64,000 nt of DNA from Mayfieldus sp038040285 (GTDB lineage: Bacteria > Actinomycetota > Thermoleophilia > Solirubrobacterales > 70-9). Where the stretch lies: positions 1 through 64,000 of the forward strand of contig JBBPIN010000010.1 in NCBI GenBank assembly GCA_038040285.1, given 5' to 3'. Made by a program: the position numbers and the translations under genes. Below the pieces are notes generated by a model. The model saw only the letters and a program-made list of their open reading frames with translations. It was not told the origin of the DNA and made no database searches. Position 1 is the first letter of the stretch, and each line of letters starts with the position of its first letter. Shown here in pieces: positions 1 through 9,935 of the stretch.

Positions 1-754
1 TCTTGGAGGCCAGCCGCTCGCGCTCGAGCATGTTGTAGAAGTCCATGTTGCCGCCCACGTTGAGCTGCGAGGTGCGCTCCAGTCGCACGCCACGATCGTG
101 GAAGAGGCGGGCAAGCTGGCGGTGGACGATCGTCGCGCCGACCTGTGACTTGATGTCGTCGCCGATGATCGGCAGCCCGGCCTCGCCGAAGCGCTTGTTC
201 CAGTAGGACTCGCGGGCGATGAAAACCGGCAGGCAATTGACGAATCCGACGCCCGCCTTCAGCGCCTGCTCGACGTACCACTTGGTCGCCTGCTCGGAGC
301 CGACCGGCAGGTAGCAGACCAGCACGTCGGCCTTGGTTCGCTTCAGCTCGCCGACGATGTCGGCGGTCTCGCCCGGCGCCTTGGTGATCTTCTCCTTCAG
401 GTACTTGCCGAGACCGTCGTGGGTCATGCCCCGCTTCACCTCGATCCCCATCTGTGGGACCTCGGCGAACTTGTAGGTGTCGTTCTGGCCCGACCAGATC
501 GCCTCGGAGAGGTCCTTGCCGACCTTCTCGGAGTCGATGTCGAAGGCGGCGACGAACTCGATGTCCCGCACGTGGTAGCCACCGAGATCGACGTGCATGA
601 GGCCGGGGACCTGCTCGGCGGGATCTGCGTCCTTGTAGTACTCGATCCCTTGGATGAAGGAGTTGGCGCAGTTGCCGACGCCGACGATTGCCACACGAAC
701 CTTCTCGTCCGGGCGACCGGCTCCGTTTCCGCCTGCTCCGTTGGTCTTGGTCAT
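1..754 (-). CDS. ino1: Inositol-3-phosphate synthase (Ino1), C-terminus cut by window edge
   Basis: Makes 1L-myo-inositol-1-phosphate from glucose-6-phosphate using NAD, the first step toward inositol lipids. About 251 residues are visible; family members of this type are about 360, so the C-terminal third lies outside the window. After a Gly/Asn-rich leader the protein has the Rossmann NAD loop VAIVGVGNCANSF near residue 20, then GLMHVDLGGYHVRDIEF, the YLPVGSEQATKWYVEQAL stretch and SQLNVGGNMDFYNML, all typical of actinobacterial Ino1. The ATG at 754 has a GAGGAGGA ribosome site about 10 nt upstream. The CDP-alcohol phosphatidyltransferase gene lies 57 nt upstream on the same strand, which points to phosphatidylinositol synthesis. 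Confidence 0.95.
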   Translation of the reverse strand, partial: MTKTNGAGGNGAGRPDEKVRVAIVGVGNCANSFIQGIEYYKDADPAEQVPGLMHVDLGGYHVRDIEFVAAFDIDSEKVGKDLSEAIWSGQNDTYKFAEVPQMGIEVKRGMTHDGLGKYLKEKITKAPGETADIVGELKRTKADVLVCYLPVGSEQATKWYVEQALKAGVGFVNCLPVFIARESYWNKRFGEAGLPIIGDDIKSQVGATIVHRQLARLFHDRGVRLERTSQLNVGGNMDFYNMLERERLASK

Positions 755-811
755 GACTACCAGATTCCTCCTCGATGAGGCTCGGGGTCCAAAATCACAC
801 CCGACGCCGGG

Positions 812-1507
812 TCACGTTACATCTCCATCGCCGGTCGGCCCGTCGCCAGGCGATCTTCCCGCCCCCTCGACCGACAGCTCGCGCTTCACGTGCCAGACCC
901 GCTGGATCACCGTGATCGTGGTCAGCGCCGCCAGCACGTAGATCGCGGGCGCCAGCAGCTGAAAGTCGCCCAACGAGGCGCCGCGGGCGAAAACCAGCCC
1001 GATCGAGAGCACGACCACCCGGACCGGGCGGGTGGCCAAACCGACCTTGCACTCCACGCCGATTGCCTCGGCCCGGGCGCGCGTGTAGGAGACCATCAGC
1101 GAGCCGAGCACCGCGACCACGCACATCGCGGCGGCGAAATCGTCGCCGCGGGCGGCGAAGTACCCGGCCACGGCGGCCAGCACGATCCCCTCCTCAACCC
1201 GGTCCAGGGTCGAGTCGAGGAAGGCACCGAACAGCGTGCCCTTGCCCGACATCCTCGAATAGCGCCCGTCGAGCGTGTCCATGACCGAGCCGACGATGAA
1301 CGCCACGCCGGCGCAGAAGAAGAGTCGCTGCGTGACCAGTACCGCAGCCGCCAAGTTGAGCGCAAAGCCGACGATCGAGATCCCGTTCGGCGTCAGCCGC
1401 GACTCGATGAGGCGATCGCGGGCCAAGGCTCGGAACTCCTGGGTGCCGCGGACCTGGCGCCCGTTCCGTGCGCCACGGGGGGCCCTCGGGGGCGCCGGAG
1501 CGTCCAT
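812..1507 (-). CDS. CDP-alcohol phosphatidyltransferase, probable phosphatidylinositol(-phosphate) synthase
   Basis: Integral membrane enzyme that moves a phosphatidyl group from CDP-diacylglycerol to an alcohol. The family signature is visible as MDTLDGRYSRMSGKGTLFG followed by AFLDSTLDR: the DxxDG, G and paired Asp residues are present, but the usual Ala of the AR pair is Ser. Several hydrophobic segments follow. The product is 231 aa, normal for the family. Its place directly before ino1 on the same strand suggests that the acceptor is inositol-1-phosphate or inositol; that is an inference. A phosphatidylglycerophosphate synthase is the main alternative. The gene starts only 13 nt from the PAP2-type gene end, so the three minus-strand genes probably form one transcript. 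Confidence 0.85.
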   Translation of the reverse strand: MDAPAPPRAPRGARNGRQVRGTQEFRALARDRLIESRLTPNGISIVGFALNLAAAVLVTQRLFFCAGVAFIVGSVMDTLDGRYSRMSGKGTLFGAFLDSTLDRVEEGIVLAAVAGYFAARGDDFAAAMCVVAVLGSLMVSYTRARAEAIGVECKVGLATRPVRVVVLSIGLVFARGASLGDFQLLAPAIYVLAALTTITVIQRVWHVKRELSVEGAGRSPGDGPTGDGDVT

Positions 1508-1519
1508 CGTTTGTGGAGC

Positions 1520-2305
1520 CTACGCCTGCACTTCGCCCGGCGCGGGACTGAACGCCCAGGCCTCGGGCCGGGCTCTGGCGAGCAGGCGCTGGGCGACCGC
1601 CGCCGCGACCGCGGCGACCAGCGCTCCGATCGCAGCGTCGACCCAGTAGTGGTTGGCGGTCACCACGACAACCCAGAAGACGATCAGCGGGTAGACGGCC
1701 CAGAAGGCCTTAGACCAGAAGTGGCGCGAGAGGATCACGCCGGGCACCGAGATCATCAACGCGAAGGCGATGTGCATGCTGGGCACAGCCGCGTAGGGGT
1801 TGACGAAGATCTTCACCAGCGCCGAGTCGTGGTTGACGTTGGAGAAGTCGGTGATCGTGTCGACGAAGCCGAACTCGGTGAACAGCCGCGGCGGCGCGGT
1901 CGGGTACAGCGCGTAGCCGACCAGAGCCAGCGCCATCGCGACCATGAACATGTTGCGCACGAAGTAGAAGCTGTCGTTGCGCTTGATGTAGAGCCAGACC
2001 AGGAAGGTCGCCGTGAGCACGAAGTGGCTGTTCATGTACATGAAGTTGGCGATGTCGATCAGCCAGCGCTCACCGATCTGCCAGCTCTGGAAGCCGGGCT
2101 CGAAGAGGGTCCCCGTCGATCGCTCGAAGTCGATGATCTCGCGACCGTTGGCGAAGGCGACCGCCTTCTGGCCCTCGGCGATCCCGCGCACGGTCTCGTA
2201 GCAGAGGTCGGCGAGCACGAAGAGGCCGACCTGACGGAGGGCATCCGGGTAACCCCTGGGAAGCAAGTCCCCCAAGTAAGCGAAGACGCGGCGCACGACC
2301 AACAA
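1520..2305 (-). CDS. PAP2-superfamily membrane enzyme, inositolphosphotransferase-like
   Basis: Multi-pass membrane protein with the PAP2_3/Aur1-like pattern: GYALYPTAPPRLF, then AVPSMHIAFALM, then TANHYWVDAAIGALVA near the C-terminus (residues equivalent to the PSxH and HxxxD catalytic motifs). Such enzymes hydrolyse or transfer phosphorylated headgroups; in this neighbourhood (Ino1 and a phosphatidyltransferase) transfer of an inositol-phosphate group is plausible but not shown. The start is uncertain. The reading frame stays open upstream into the divergent kinase gene, and no ATG or clear ribosome site is present. TTG at 2305 or 2302, GTG at 2296 and GTG at 2362 are all possible; I chose 2305 because it sits just before the conserved N-terminal segment. 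Confidence 0.8.
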   Translation of the reverse strand: MLVVRRVFAYLGDLLPRGYPDALRQVGLFVLADLCYETVRGIAEGQKAVAFANGREIIDFERSTGTLFEPGFQSWQIGERWLIDIANFMYMNSHFVLTATFLVWLYIKRNDSFYFVRNMFMVAMALALVGYALYPTAPPRLFTEFGFVDTITDFSNVNHDSALVKIFVNPYAAVPSMHIAFALMISVPGVILSRHFWSKAFWAVYPLIVFWVVVVTANHYWVDAAIGALVAAVAAAVAQRLLARARPEAWAFSPAPGEVQA

Positions 2306-2377
2306 ATTGTAAAGGGCGGTTAACCGACCGCGATCGCGGGCCGCCGGCCGCGCCGGACACACGCATATGCTCGCTAG

Positions 2378-3271
2378 GTGATCGTTTGCCTTGGAGAGGC
2401 GATCGTCGACTTGGTCTGCGAGCACGAGCTCGCGGAGCCGGGCGAGGCCGACCATTTCGTGCCCCATCCGGGTGGGGCGCTGGCCAACGTCGCCGTCGCC
2501 GCCCGCCGCGCGGGAGCCGACGCGGCCCTGTTGGGCGCGGTCGGGGACGACGCCTGGGGAAGCTGGCTGCGCGAGAAGCTCTGGCAGGAGCGGGTCGACA
2601 TCCGCTGGCTGGAGACGACCGAGGGTCTGGCGACACCAGTGGCCTTCGTCACCTTCAACTGGGAGCGCGAGCCCTCCTTCGCCATCTACGGTGAGGGAAT
2701 CGCGCAAGCGATGCGTGCGGCGACCTCACACCTGTCCGAGGCGATCGCGATCGCCGACGCGCTGGTCTTCGGCTCCAACACTCTGGTCGGGGAGCCGGAG
2801 CGCGAGCTGACCCTGCGGGCCAGGCGCGCGGCACGCGACCGCGGCGCCCACATCCTTTTTGACCCCAACCTGCGACCGAACCGCTGGCGTGACATGAGCC
2901 GCGCGGTGCGGCTGTGCCGCGAGATGATGGATGGAGCGCTCGTCGTACGGGCCAACGAATGGGAGGCGCGCGAGCTGACCGGCGAGCGCGATCCTGCCGC
3001 AGCGGCATCGGCGCTCTGCAAGTTGGGAGCTCAGCTCGGGGTGGTCACGGCTGGGGGCCAAGGCGCCGTGATGCGCGGCGCGGCGAATGCCGAAGAGGCC
3101 TCACCCCCGGTGGAGGTGGTGTCGCCGCTCGGTGCCGGCGACGCCTTCATGGGAGCCCTAGCCGCCGGCCTGGCGGGGGTCGATTGGGACGCCGAGCGCG
3201 GCGCCGAGGCCCTGAAGGGGGCCGTGGAGGCCGGCGCGCGAGCCTGCACCGGCTGGGGGGCGCAGGTCTGA
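2378..3271 (+). CDS. PfkB-family carbohydrate kinase (fructokinase-like)
   Basis: Ribokinase-fold sugar kinase of 297 aa. The N-terminus VCLGEAIVDL, the substrate-side HPGGALANVAVAARRAGA and the C-terminal PLGAGDAFMGALAAGL (PfkB signature 2 with its catalytic Asp) are intact; ILFDPNLRPNRW is the usual central strand. The pattern is closest to fructokinases, but the sugar cannot be read from sequence alone. It starts at GTG 2378, close to and divergent from the PAP2 gene, so the two share a short intergenic region. The endonuclease III gene follows and may overlap its end. Confidence 0.88.
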   Translation: MIVCLGEAIVDLVCEHELAEPGEADHFVPHPGGALANVAVAARRAGADAALLGAVGDDAWGSWLREKLWQERVDIRWLETTEGLATPVAFVTFNWEREPSFAIYGEGIAQAMRAATSHLSEAIAIADALVFGSNTLVGEPERELTLRARRAARDRGAHILFDPNLRPNRWRDMSRAVRLCREMMDGALVVRANEWEARELTGERDPAAAASALCKLGAQLGVVTAGGQGAVMRGAANAEEASPPVEVVSPLGAGDAFMGALAAGLAGVDWDAERGAEALKGAVEAGARACTGWGAQV

Positions 3272-3306
3272 GTCCAGAGAGATGGCGACGGCCGCCCAAG
3301 CGGCGG

Positions 3307-3954
3307 GTGCTGGCAATTCGTGACCGCTTGCGCGAGATGTACGGGCGCCCCCGCAATCGCCCCCACCGCAAGCCTGTCGAGGAGCTGGTGCGCACGGTGC
3401 TTTCGCAGAACACCAACGACCGCAACCGTGACGTCGCCTTCGGCCGCCTTCGCGAGCGCTTCCCGAGCTGGGAGGCGGTCCGCGACGCCCCGACCTCGGA
3501 GGTGATCGAGGCGATCAGGCCGGGTGGGCTCGCGCAGCAGAAGGGCCCGCGGATCCAGCAGATCCTGCGCCAGGTCGGCGACCCGATCGACCTCGACTGG
3601 CTGGCGGACGCTCCCCGGGAGGAAGCGATCGCCTACCTGACGGCCCTCCCGGGGGTGGGGCGCAAGACGGCGGCCTGCGTGCAGATCTTCTCTTTCGGGC
3701 TGCCCGAGATCCCGGTCGACACCCATGTGTACCGCGTGGGCGGGCGTCTGGGGCTGTTCCCGCCCAACGCTTCGCCGGAGCGCGCCCATGACGAGATGCT
3801 CGCGATCACCGACCCGGCCGACGCCTACGAGCTGCACATGAACCTGATCCGCCACGGCCGCGAAGTGTGCCGCCCGGTGCCGCATTGCGATCGCTGCGAA
3901 CTGCGTCGGATGTGCCCCTGGTACCGGGCCAGAGCGTCGCCAGGCGGAAGGTAG
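3307..3954 (+). CDS. nth: Endonuclease III, [4Fe-4S] DNA glycosylase/AP lyase
   Basis: Base-excision repair enzyme that removes oxidised pyrimidines and cuts the abasic site. The helix-hairpin-helix is LPGVGRKTAACV with the catalytic Lys, followed by the catalytic Asp in IPVDTHVYRVGGRLGL. The C-terminal cluster loop is C-x5-C-x2-C-x5-C (CRPVPHCDRCELRRMCPW), one residue shorter in the first gap than in the E. coli enzyme. The frame is open further upstream and runs into the kinase end; the first usual start is GTG 3307, while a CTG start near 3268 would add about 13 basic residues. The gene is probably cotranscribed with the kinase. Confidence 0.9.
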   Translation: MLAIRDRLREMYGRPRNRPHRKPVEELVRTVLSQNTNDRNRDVAFGRLRERFPSWEAVRDAPTSEVIEAIRPGGLAQQKGPRIQQILRQVGDPIDLDWLADAPREEAIAYLTALPGVGRKTAACVQIFSFGLPEIPVDTHVYRVGGRLGLFPPNASPERAHDEMLAITDPADAYELHMNLIRHGREVCRPVPHCDRCELRRMCPWYRARASPGGR

Positions 3955-3983
3955 TATCTCGGCGCCGTCCCGCCCGGCAGCGA

Positions 3984-4388
3984 ATGAGCAAGCGACCCTT
4001 CGTCATCTCAGGAATCCTCGCCGTCTGCCTGGCGGTGCTGATCCCGCTCTGGGCCTATCTCTCAGACGCCGACCAGAACACCGGTGCACGGGAGGTCCCG
4101 GCCAACCTGCAGACCGGCAAGCACCTGTTCGAGACCAACTGCGGCACCTGCCACGCCCTCTACGCGGCGGGCACCGATGGCAACTTCGGCCCCAATCTCG
4201 ACCAGCTGCTCGCGCCGACCGGTCCATCGACCGACCCGTCGACGATCAAGGCGACCAAGACGCGGGTGGTGAACGCGGTTGAGAACGGCGTCGACTCCTC
4301 GACTCCGGGCCGGATGCCGGCCGGCATCCTCTCCGGTGAGCAGGTCCAGCAGGTCGCCGACTTCGTTTCCCGGGAAGCGGGCAGATAG
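3984..4388 (+). CDS. Membrane-anchored mono-heme cytochrome c
   Basis: Small electron-transfer protein of 134 aa. An N-terminal hydrophobic helix (ISGILAVCLAVLIPLWAYL) works as an uncleaved anchor or signal peptide, followed by a class I cytochrome c domain with the heme-binding CGTCH motif at about residue 54 and a likely axial Met in GRMPAG near residue 111. The heme would face outside the membrane. It starts at ATG 3984, 30 nt after endonuclease III. No oxidase or reductase genes are next to it, so its redox partner is unknown. Confidence 0.88.
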   Translation: MSKRPFVISGILAVCLAVLIPLWAYLSDADQNTGAREVPANLQTGKHLFETNCGTCHALYAAGTDGNFGPNLDQLLAPTGPSTDPSTIKATKTRVVNAVENGVDSSTPGRMPAGILSGEQVQQVADFVSREAGR

Positions 4389-4476
4389 CCGGCTCCCATA
4401 TAGTGGTTTACGAGTTATTCGTGCGGCATCGGATGGCCGCGCTTTCGGCCTCAGGGGCCGTCGAGAGGAGGAATCG

Positions 4477-5631
4477 ATGTTGGCTGTGAGTCTTGTCAAC
4501 CCACGCACCGGGACCCGCCGGCTGCCGATCGCCGCAACGCTGGCGCTGATCGCGACCTGTGTGCTTTTCCTACTGCCGAGCGCCGCGCTCGGACAGGGCA
4601 AGGGGCACGAAATCGGAGTGATGACCCGCAACCTCTACCTAGGCGCGGACCTGAGCCCCGCGATCAATGCCTCGGGCGCCGGCCAGTTCATCGAGGCCAA
4701 CGGCCAGATCCTCCGGGACGTCGACACGAACAACTTCCCCGTGCGGGCCAAGGGCCTGGCGCAGGAGATCTTGAGTAAGACCCCCGACCTCGTGGGACTG
4801 CAGGAAGTCTCCCTCTGGCGCGATGGACCGGTGGACCTAAACGCGCCCTTCACAGGGAACTACACCGCCTCGCATGTGACCTACGACTACCTGCAGCTGC
4901 TCCTCGATCAGCTCAACAAGGGCAAGGAGCGCTACGAGGTCGTGATCTCAGAGCCGGAGTTCGATTTCGAGGCTCCCGCCGACTACGACGGCAATCCGTC
5001 TACCGGAAGCCCGTTCGGCGCCGACAAGAACGGCCGTTTGACGATGCGGGACGTGATCCTCGCCCGGGTGGGCCACGGCGTGAAGGTCGGACACGTCGAG
5101 GCCGCGCACTATCGCACCCTCTTCTCGCCGACGGTCGCCGGCCTCGTCACCGTGCAGGTCGCCCGTGGCTGGGAGGCGGCCGACGTCAAGGTGCGTGGCA
5201 GCGGCACATTCCGGTTCCTCAACACGCACCTGGAGGCCTTCGGCGACCCGACGATCCGCGAGGCACAGGCCAAGGAGCTGGTCGAGCCGGGCGGACCGGC
5301 GACCGGCAGCCTGCCCGTGGTCCTGGTCGGTGATCTCAACTCGGACGACGACACCGTGCAGGGCGGCGACCGGCTGGCCTACCAGGCTCTGACGAGCGCC
5401 GGCTTCAGCGAGCGCAGCACCAACAACCCGCTCAGCTGCTGCCTGAACACCAGCATCATCACCGACAATTTCGGCAGCGTCAGCGACTTCGACCACCAGG
5501 TCGACCACGTGCTGACCAACGACCCGCAGATCACGCTGGTCAACTCGTCGGTGACCGGGCGACAGCCGGTGAACGGATACTGGGACTCCGACCACGCTGG
5601 GCTGTTCAGCCTGCTGAACATCCGGCACTAG
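4477..5631 (+). CDS. Secreted endonuclease/exonuclease/phosphatase (EEP) family protein
   Basis: A 384-aa protein with an N-terminal signal peptide (LPIAATLALIATCVLFLLPSAALG) and an EEP-fold domain. Recognisable family blocks are GVMTRNLYLGADL, PDLVGLQEVSLW (metal-binding Glu), FLNTHLEAFG, VVLVGDLNSDDD (catalytic Asp/Asn pair) and the terminal YWDSDHAGLF (Asp-His). The fold covers secreted DNases, sphingomyelinases and other phosphodiesterases; the substrate here is not known. The ATG at 4477 has a strong GAGAGGAGGA ribosome site at 4463-4472. A short upstream region (4389-4476) with a TATAGT element separates it from the cytochrome gene, so it probably has its own promoter. Confidence 0.88.
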   Translation: MLAVSLVNPRTGTRRLPIAATLALIATCVLFLLPSAALGQGKGHEIGVMTRNLYLGADLSPAINASGAGQFIEANGQILRDVDTNNFPVRAKGLAQEILSKTPDLVGLQEVSLWRDGPVDLNAPFTGNYTASHVTYDYLQLLLDQLNKGKERYEVVISEPEFDFEAPADYDGNPSTGSPFGADKNGRLTMRDVILARVGHGVKVGHVEAAHYRTLFSPTVAGLVTVQVARGWEAADVKVRGSGTFRFLNTHLEAFGDPTIREAQAKELVEPGGPATGSLPVVLVGDLNSDDDTVQGGDRLAYQALTSAGFSERSTNNPLSCCLNTSIITDNFGSVSDFDHQVDHVLTNDPQITLVNSSVTGRQPVNGYWDSDHAGLFSLLNIRH

Positions 5632-5731
5632 GCAGACGAATTCATCCCGGCCCGGGCCTGCGAACGCGCCGCGGGCCCGGCCGGCCCGGCCGCTCTCGAG
5701 TTCGCGGGCGCCTTTACAGGCCCCCACACAT

Positions 5732-5795
5732 TTGCCATACTCTGACTTAGATTTCTTAGATAGCAAAGACGAAACCTGGCAACAAGACGGAGGAC
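5732..5795 (+). promoter_or_regulatory. dnaK promoter/operator region with motif shared with clpB
   Basis: The segment upstream of dnaK holds TTGCCA (5732-5737) and TAGATA (5757-5762), spaced 19 nt, as a possible sigma-70-type promoter. The 13-nt sequence acttagatttctt (5745-5757) occurs again upstream of clpB, and CTTAG is repeated four nt apart here. A GACGGAGGA ribosome site lies just before the GTG start. In other actinobacteria HspR binds a CTTGAGT-N7-ACTCAAG repeat; no exact copy is present, so the shared motif is a candidate lineage-specific operator or promoter core. Confidence 0.5.
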
Positions 5796-5804
5796 TGAAC
5801 TGAC

Positions 5805-7691
<1,887 letters not shown>

Positions 7692-7702
7692 GGTAGGCGC
7701 CG

Positions 7703-8287
7703 ATGACCGAGCAACCAGAGGGCCGCGCACCGGCCAGCGTTCCCGACGAGGAGCGCCGGTCGGAGGCCGAGCAGAACTCCGAGGCCGCTGCCCAGGAGGT
7801 CGAACGCGATCTCGAGGCGCTGGAGGAGACCAAGCGCGAGCGCGACGAATACCTCGAGCTGGCGCAGCGCACCAAGGCGGACTTCGAGAACTACCGCAGG
7901 CGCGTTGCGGGTGACACCGATGCCGCGAGACGTCGGGGCAAGGCGGAGCTGGCCGCCGAGCTGGTACCGGTGCTCGACAACCTCGAGCGGGCGCTGATTG
8001 CCGCCGACATCGACCCCGCTGCCGCCTTGGCGGGCGAGTTCTCAGCGGAGGGCGCCCTGGAGCAGGGCGTGGTGTTGACCTACCGCGACCTTCACGAGAC
8101 ACTGGGGCGCGCCGGGGTTGAGGCGTATGAGCCGTCGGGCGAGAAGTTCGACCCCGAATGGCACGAGGCGATCTCGACCCGCCCCGCGGAGGACGCCGAT
8201 CCCGGCGTGGTGCTCGACGTGGTGCAGAAGGGATACCGGCTCGACGGGCAAGTGATCAGGGCCGCCCGCGTGGTCGTGAGCGAGTAA
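7703..8287 (+). CDS. grpE: Nucleotide exchange factor GrpE
   Basis: Releases ADP from DnaK. The 194-aa protein has an acidic N-terminus, a long coiled coil (ERDLEALEETKRERDEYLEL) leading into AQRTKADFENYRRRVAGD, then the four-helix region with VLDNLERAL and the C-terminal beta domain ending in VLDVVQKGYRLDGQVIRAARVVVSE, the usual GrpE signature. It lies 11 nt after dnaK, and its stop codon abuts the dnaJ start, so translation is probably coupled. Confidence 0.97.
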   Translation: MTEQPEGRAPASVPDEERRSEAEQNSEAAAQEVERDLEALEETKRERDEYLELAQRTKADFENYRRRVAGDTDAARRRGKAELAAELVPVLDNLERALIAADIDPAAALAGEFSAEGALEQGVVLTYRDLHETLGRAGVEAYEPSGEKFDPEWHEAISTRPAEDADPGVVLDVVQKGYRLDGQVIRAARVVVSE

Positions 8288-9394
8288 GTGGCCGAGGACT
8301 TCTACAAAGTGCTCGGGGTCTCACGGGACGCGTCCGCGGAGGAGATCAAGAAGGCCTATCGCAAGCTGGCGCGGGAGAACCATCCCGACCGCAACCCCGA
8401 CGACCCGAAGGCCGAGGACCGCTTCAAGTCGATCCAGCAGGCCTACGACACGCTCTCGGACCCGGAGAAGCGCAAGCAGTACGACGCCGGCGGAATGTTC
8501 TCGGGCTTTGGCGGCGCGCGACCCGGCGGTCCCGCCGGCGGTGGCTTCACCTCCGACATCGGCGACATCTTCTCCACCATCTTCGGGCGCGGCAGGGCAG
8601 AGTCGCGCAGTGTGCGCGGCACCGATCTCGAGACCGAGGTGCGGCTGTCATTCGACCAGGCGGTCAACGGGACCCAGATTTCGGTCTCGGTGCCGAAGCT
8701 CGATCGCTGTCCCACCTGCCACGGGTCGGGGGCCAAGCCGGGGAGCAATCCCAGCGTCTGCCCCCGCTGCGGTGGGCGCGGCATCGATGCCCAGAGCCAG
8801 GGGTTCTTTTCGATCAGCCAGCCCTGTCCGGAGTGCGGCGGAACCGGCGAGGTGATCGACGATCCCTGCGGGACCTGCGGTGGTTCCGGCCTCACCCGCC
8901 AGAACAAGCGTTACAAGGTCAACATCCCCCCCGGCGTCCATGACGGCACCCGGATCAGGCTGGCCGGGCGCGGTGAAGCCGGCCCGCGCGGCGGTCCGGC
9001 CGGCGACCTTTACGTCACCACCCGCGTCACGCCCTCACCGGTGTTCAAGCAACTCCCCGACGGCAATCTCGAAGTCGATGTTCCGATTACCGTCGCGGAG
9101 GCGATCCGGGGCGGCACGATCGAGGTGCCGACGCTCAACGGCACGAAGCGGATTCGGATCCCGGCCGGGACCGAGCATGGAACTGTGCAGAGGCTGCGCG
9201 GCGAGGGCCCGCCACGACCCGGCGGGCGCGGACGCGGCGACATCCGCTATCGGCTCGCGATCGACGTGCCGCGCGACCTCAACCGCGAGCAGCAGCAGGC
9301 CGTCGATGCATTGGAGGAGGCCTTCAACGGCCGCAACCCGCGTGAGGGGCTGATCCGGGACGCGTCCGCGCCTTCGGGCAAGGTTGACCGGTGA
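8288..9394 (+). CDS. dnaJ: Chaperone DnaJ (Hsp40, type I)
   Basis: Co-chaperone that delivers substrates and triggers DnaK ATP hydrolysis. The 368-aa protein has the J domain with its HPD (ARENHPDRNPDD) near residue 33, a Gly/Phe-rich linker (GGMFSGFGGARPGGPAGGGF), four CxxCxGxG-type zinc repeats (CPTCHGSG, CPRCGGRG, CPECGGTG, CGTCGGSG) and two beta-rich client domains. It starts at GTG 8288 immediately after grpE. All domains of a type I DnaJ are present. Confidence 0.97.
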   Translation: MAEDFYKVLGVSRDASAEEIKKAYRKLARENHPDRNPDDPKAEDRFKSIQQAYDTLSDPEKRKQYDAGGMFSGFGGARPGGPAGGGFTSDIGDIFSTIFGRGRAESRSVRGTDLETEVRLSFDQAVNGTQISVSVPKLDRCPTCHGSGAKPGSNPSVCPRCGGRGIDAQSQGFFSISQPCPECGGTGEVIDDPCGTCGGSGLTRQNKRYKVNIPPGVHDGTRIRLAGRGEAGPRGGPAGDLYVTTRVTPSPVFKQLPDGNLEVDVPITVAEAIRGGTIEVPTLNGTKRIRIPAGTEHGTVQRLRGEGPPRPGGRGRGDIRYRLAIDVPRDLNREQQQAVDALEEAFNGRNPREGLIRDASAPSGKVDR

Positions 9395-9410
9395 GCCAGG
9401 GACGAGGCTG

Positions 9411-9905
9411 ATGGCGGCGAGAAAACAGAGCAAGCAGACCGGAAAGGGACGCACCGGTCCCGCTGAGGGCCGGCTCGACGAGAGCCGCGGGGTGTTCATG
9501 ATCTCCGTTGCCGCCGAGTTGGCCGAAATGCACCCTCAGACCCTGCGCATATACGAGGCGCGCGGCTTGATCACCCCGCAGCGCTCGCCCAAGAACACGC
9601 GGCTGTACTCGCAACGCGACGTCGAGCAGCTTCGCCGCATCCAGCGAATGACCGGCGAGGAAGGGCTGAACCTGGCCGGGGTCGAGACGGTGCTCGAGCT
9701 CGAGAGAACCGTCGAGCGGATGCGCGCCGAGCTGGCGCGGATGCGGGAGCGCGCCGCCGAGATGGAGCGGCGATTCGAGCAGGAGGTCGAGCAGGTGCGC
9801 CGCTCGCTGAAGGCCGAGATCGTGCCCTACGGCGCCTACGACGTGATCCCGGCCGATGACGCACCGACGGTGAAGATTCCGGTCCAGCGGCCAGGCCGAT
9901 CCTGA
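9411..9905 (+). CDS. hspR: Heat-shock repressor HspR (MerR family)
   Basis: A 164-aa MerR-type regulator, last gene of the dnaK operon. The winged helix is visible as MISVAAELAEMHPQTLRIYE with ARGLITPQRSPKNTRLYSQRD, followed by a helix (DVEQLRRIQRMTGEEGLNLAG) and a charged coiled coil. HspR normally uses DnaK as co-repressor and represses its own operon and clpB; both targets are in this window. I chose ATG 9411, which has a GGGACGAGG site upstream; an in-frame TTG at 9384 would overlap the end of dnaJ. Confidence 0.93.
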   Translation: MAARKQSKQTGKGRTGPAEGRLDESRGVFMISVAAELAEMHPQTLRIYEARGLITPQRSPKNTRLYSQRDVEQLRRIQRMTGEEGLNLAGVETVLELERTVERMRAELARMRERAAEMERRFEQEVEQVRRSLKAEIVPYGAYDVIPADDAPTVKIPVQRPGRS

Positions 9906-9935
9906 GCCCACTGGAACGCTAGCCTGCGAGCGCCG

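Noticed and set aside
890..2323. A long plus-strand frame opposite the inositol-lipid genes
   Set aside because: It is Arg/Asp/His-rich, matches no family and is antisense to clear membrane-enzyme genes.
5700..5804. A classical HspR repeat before dnaK
   Set aside because: No CTTGAGT-N7-ACTCAAG copy is present; only the CTTAG-containing shared motif.
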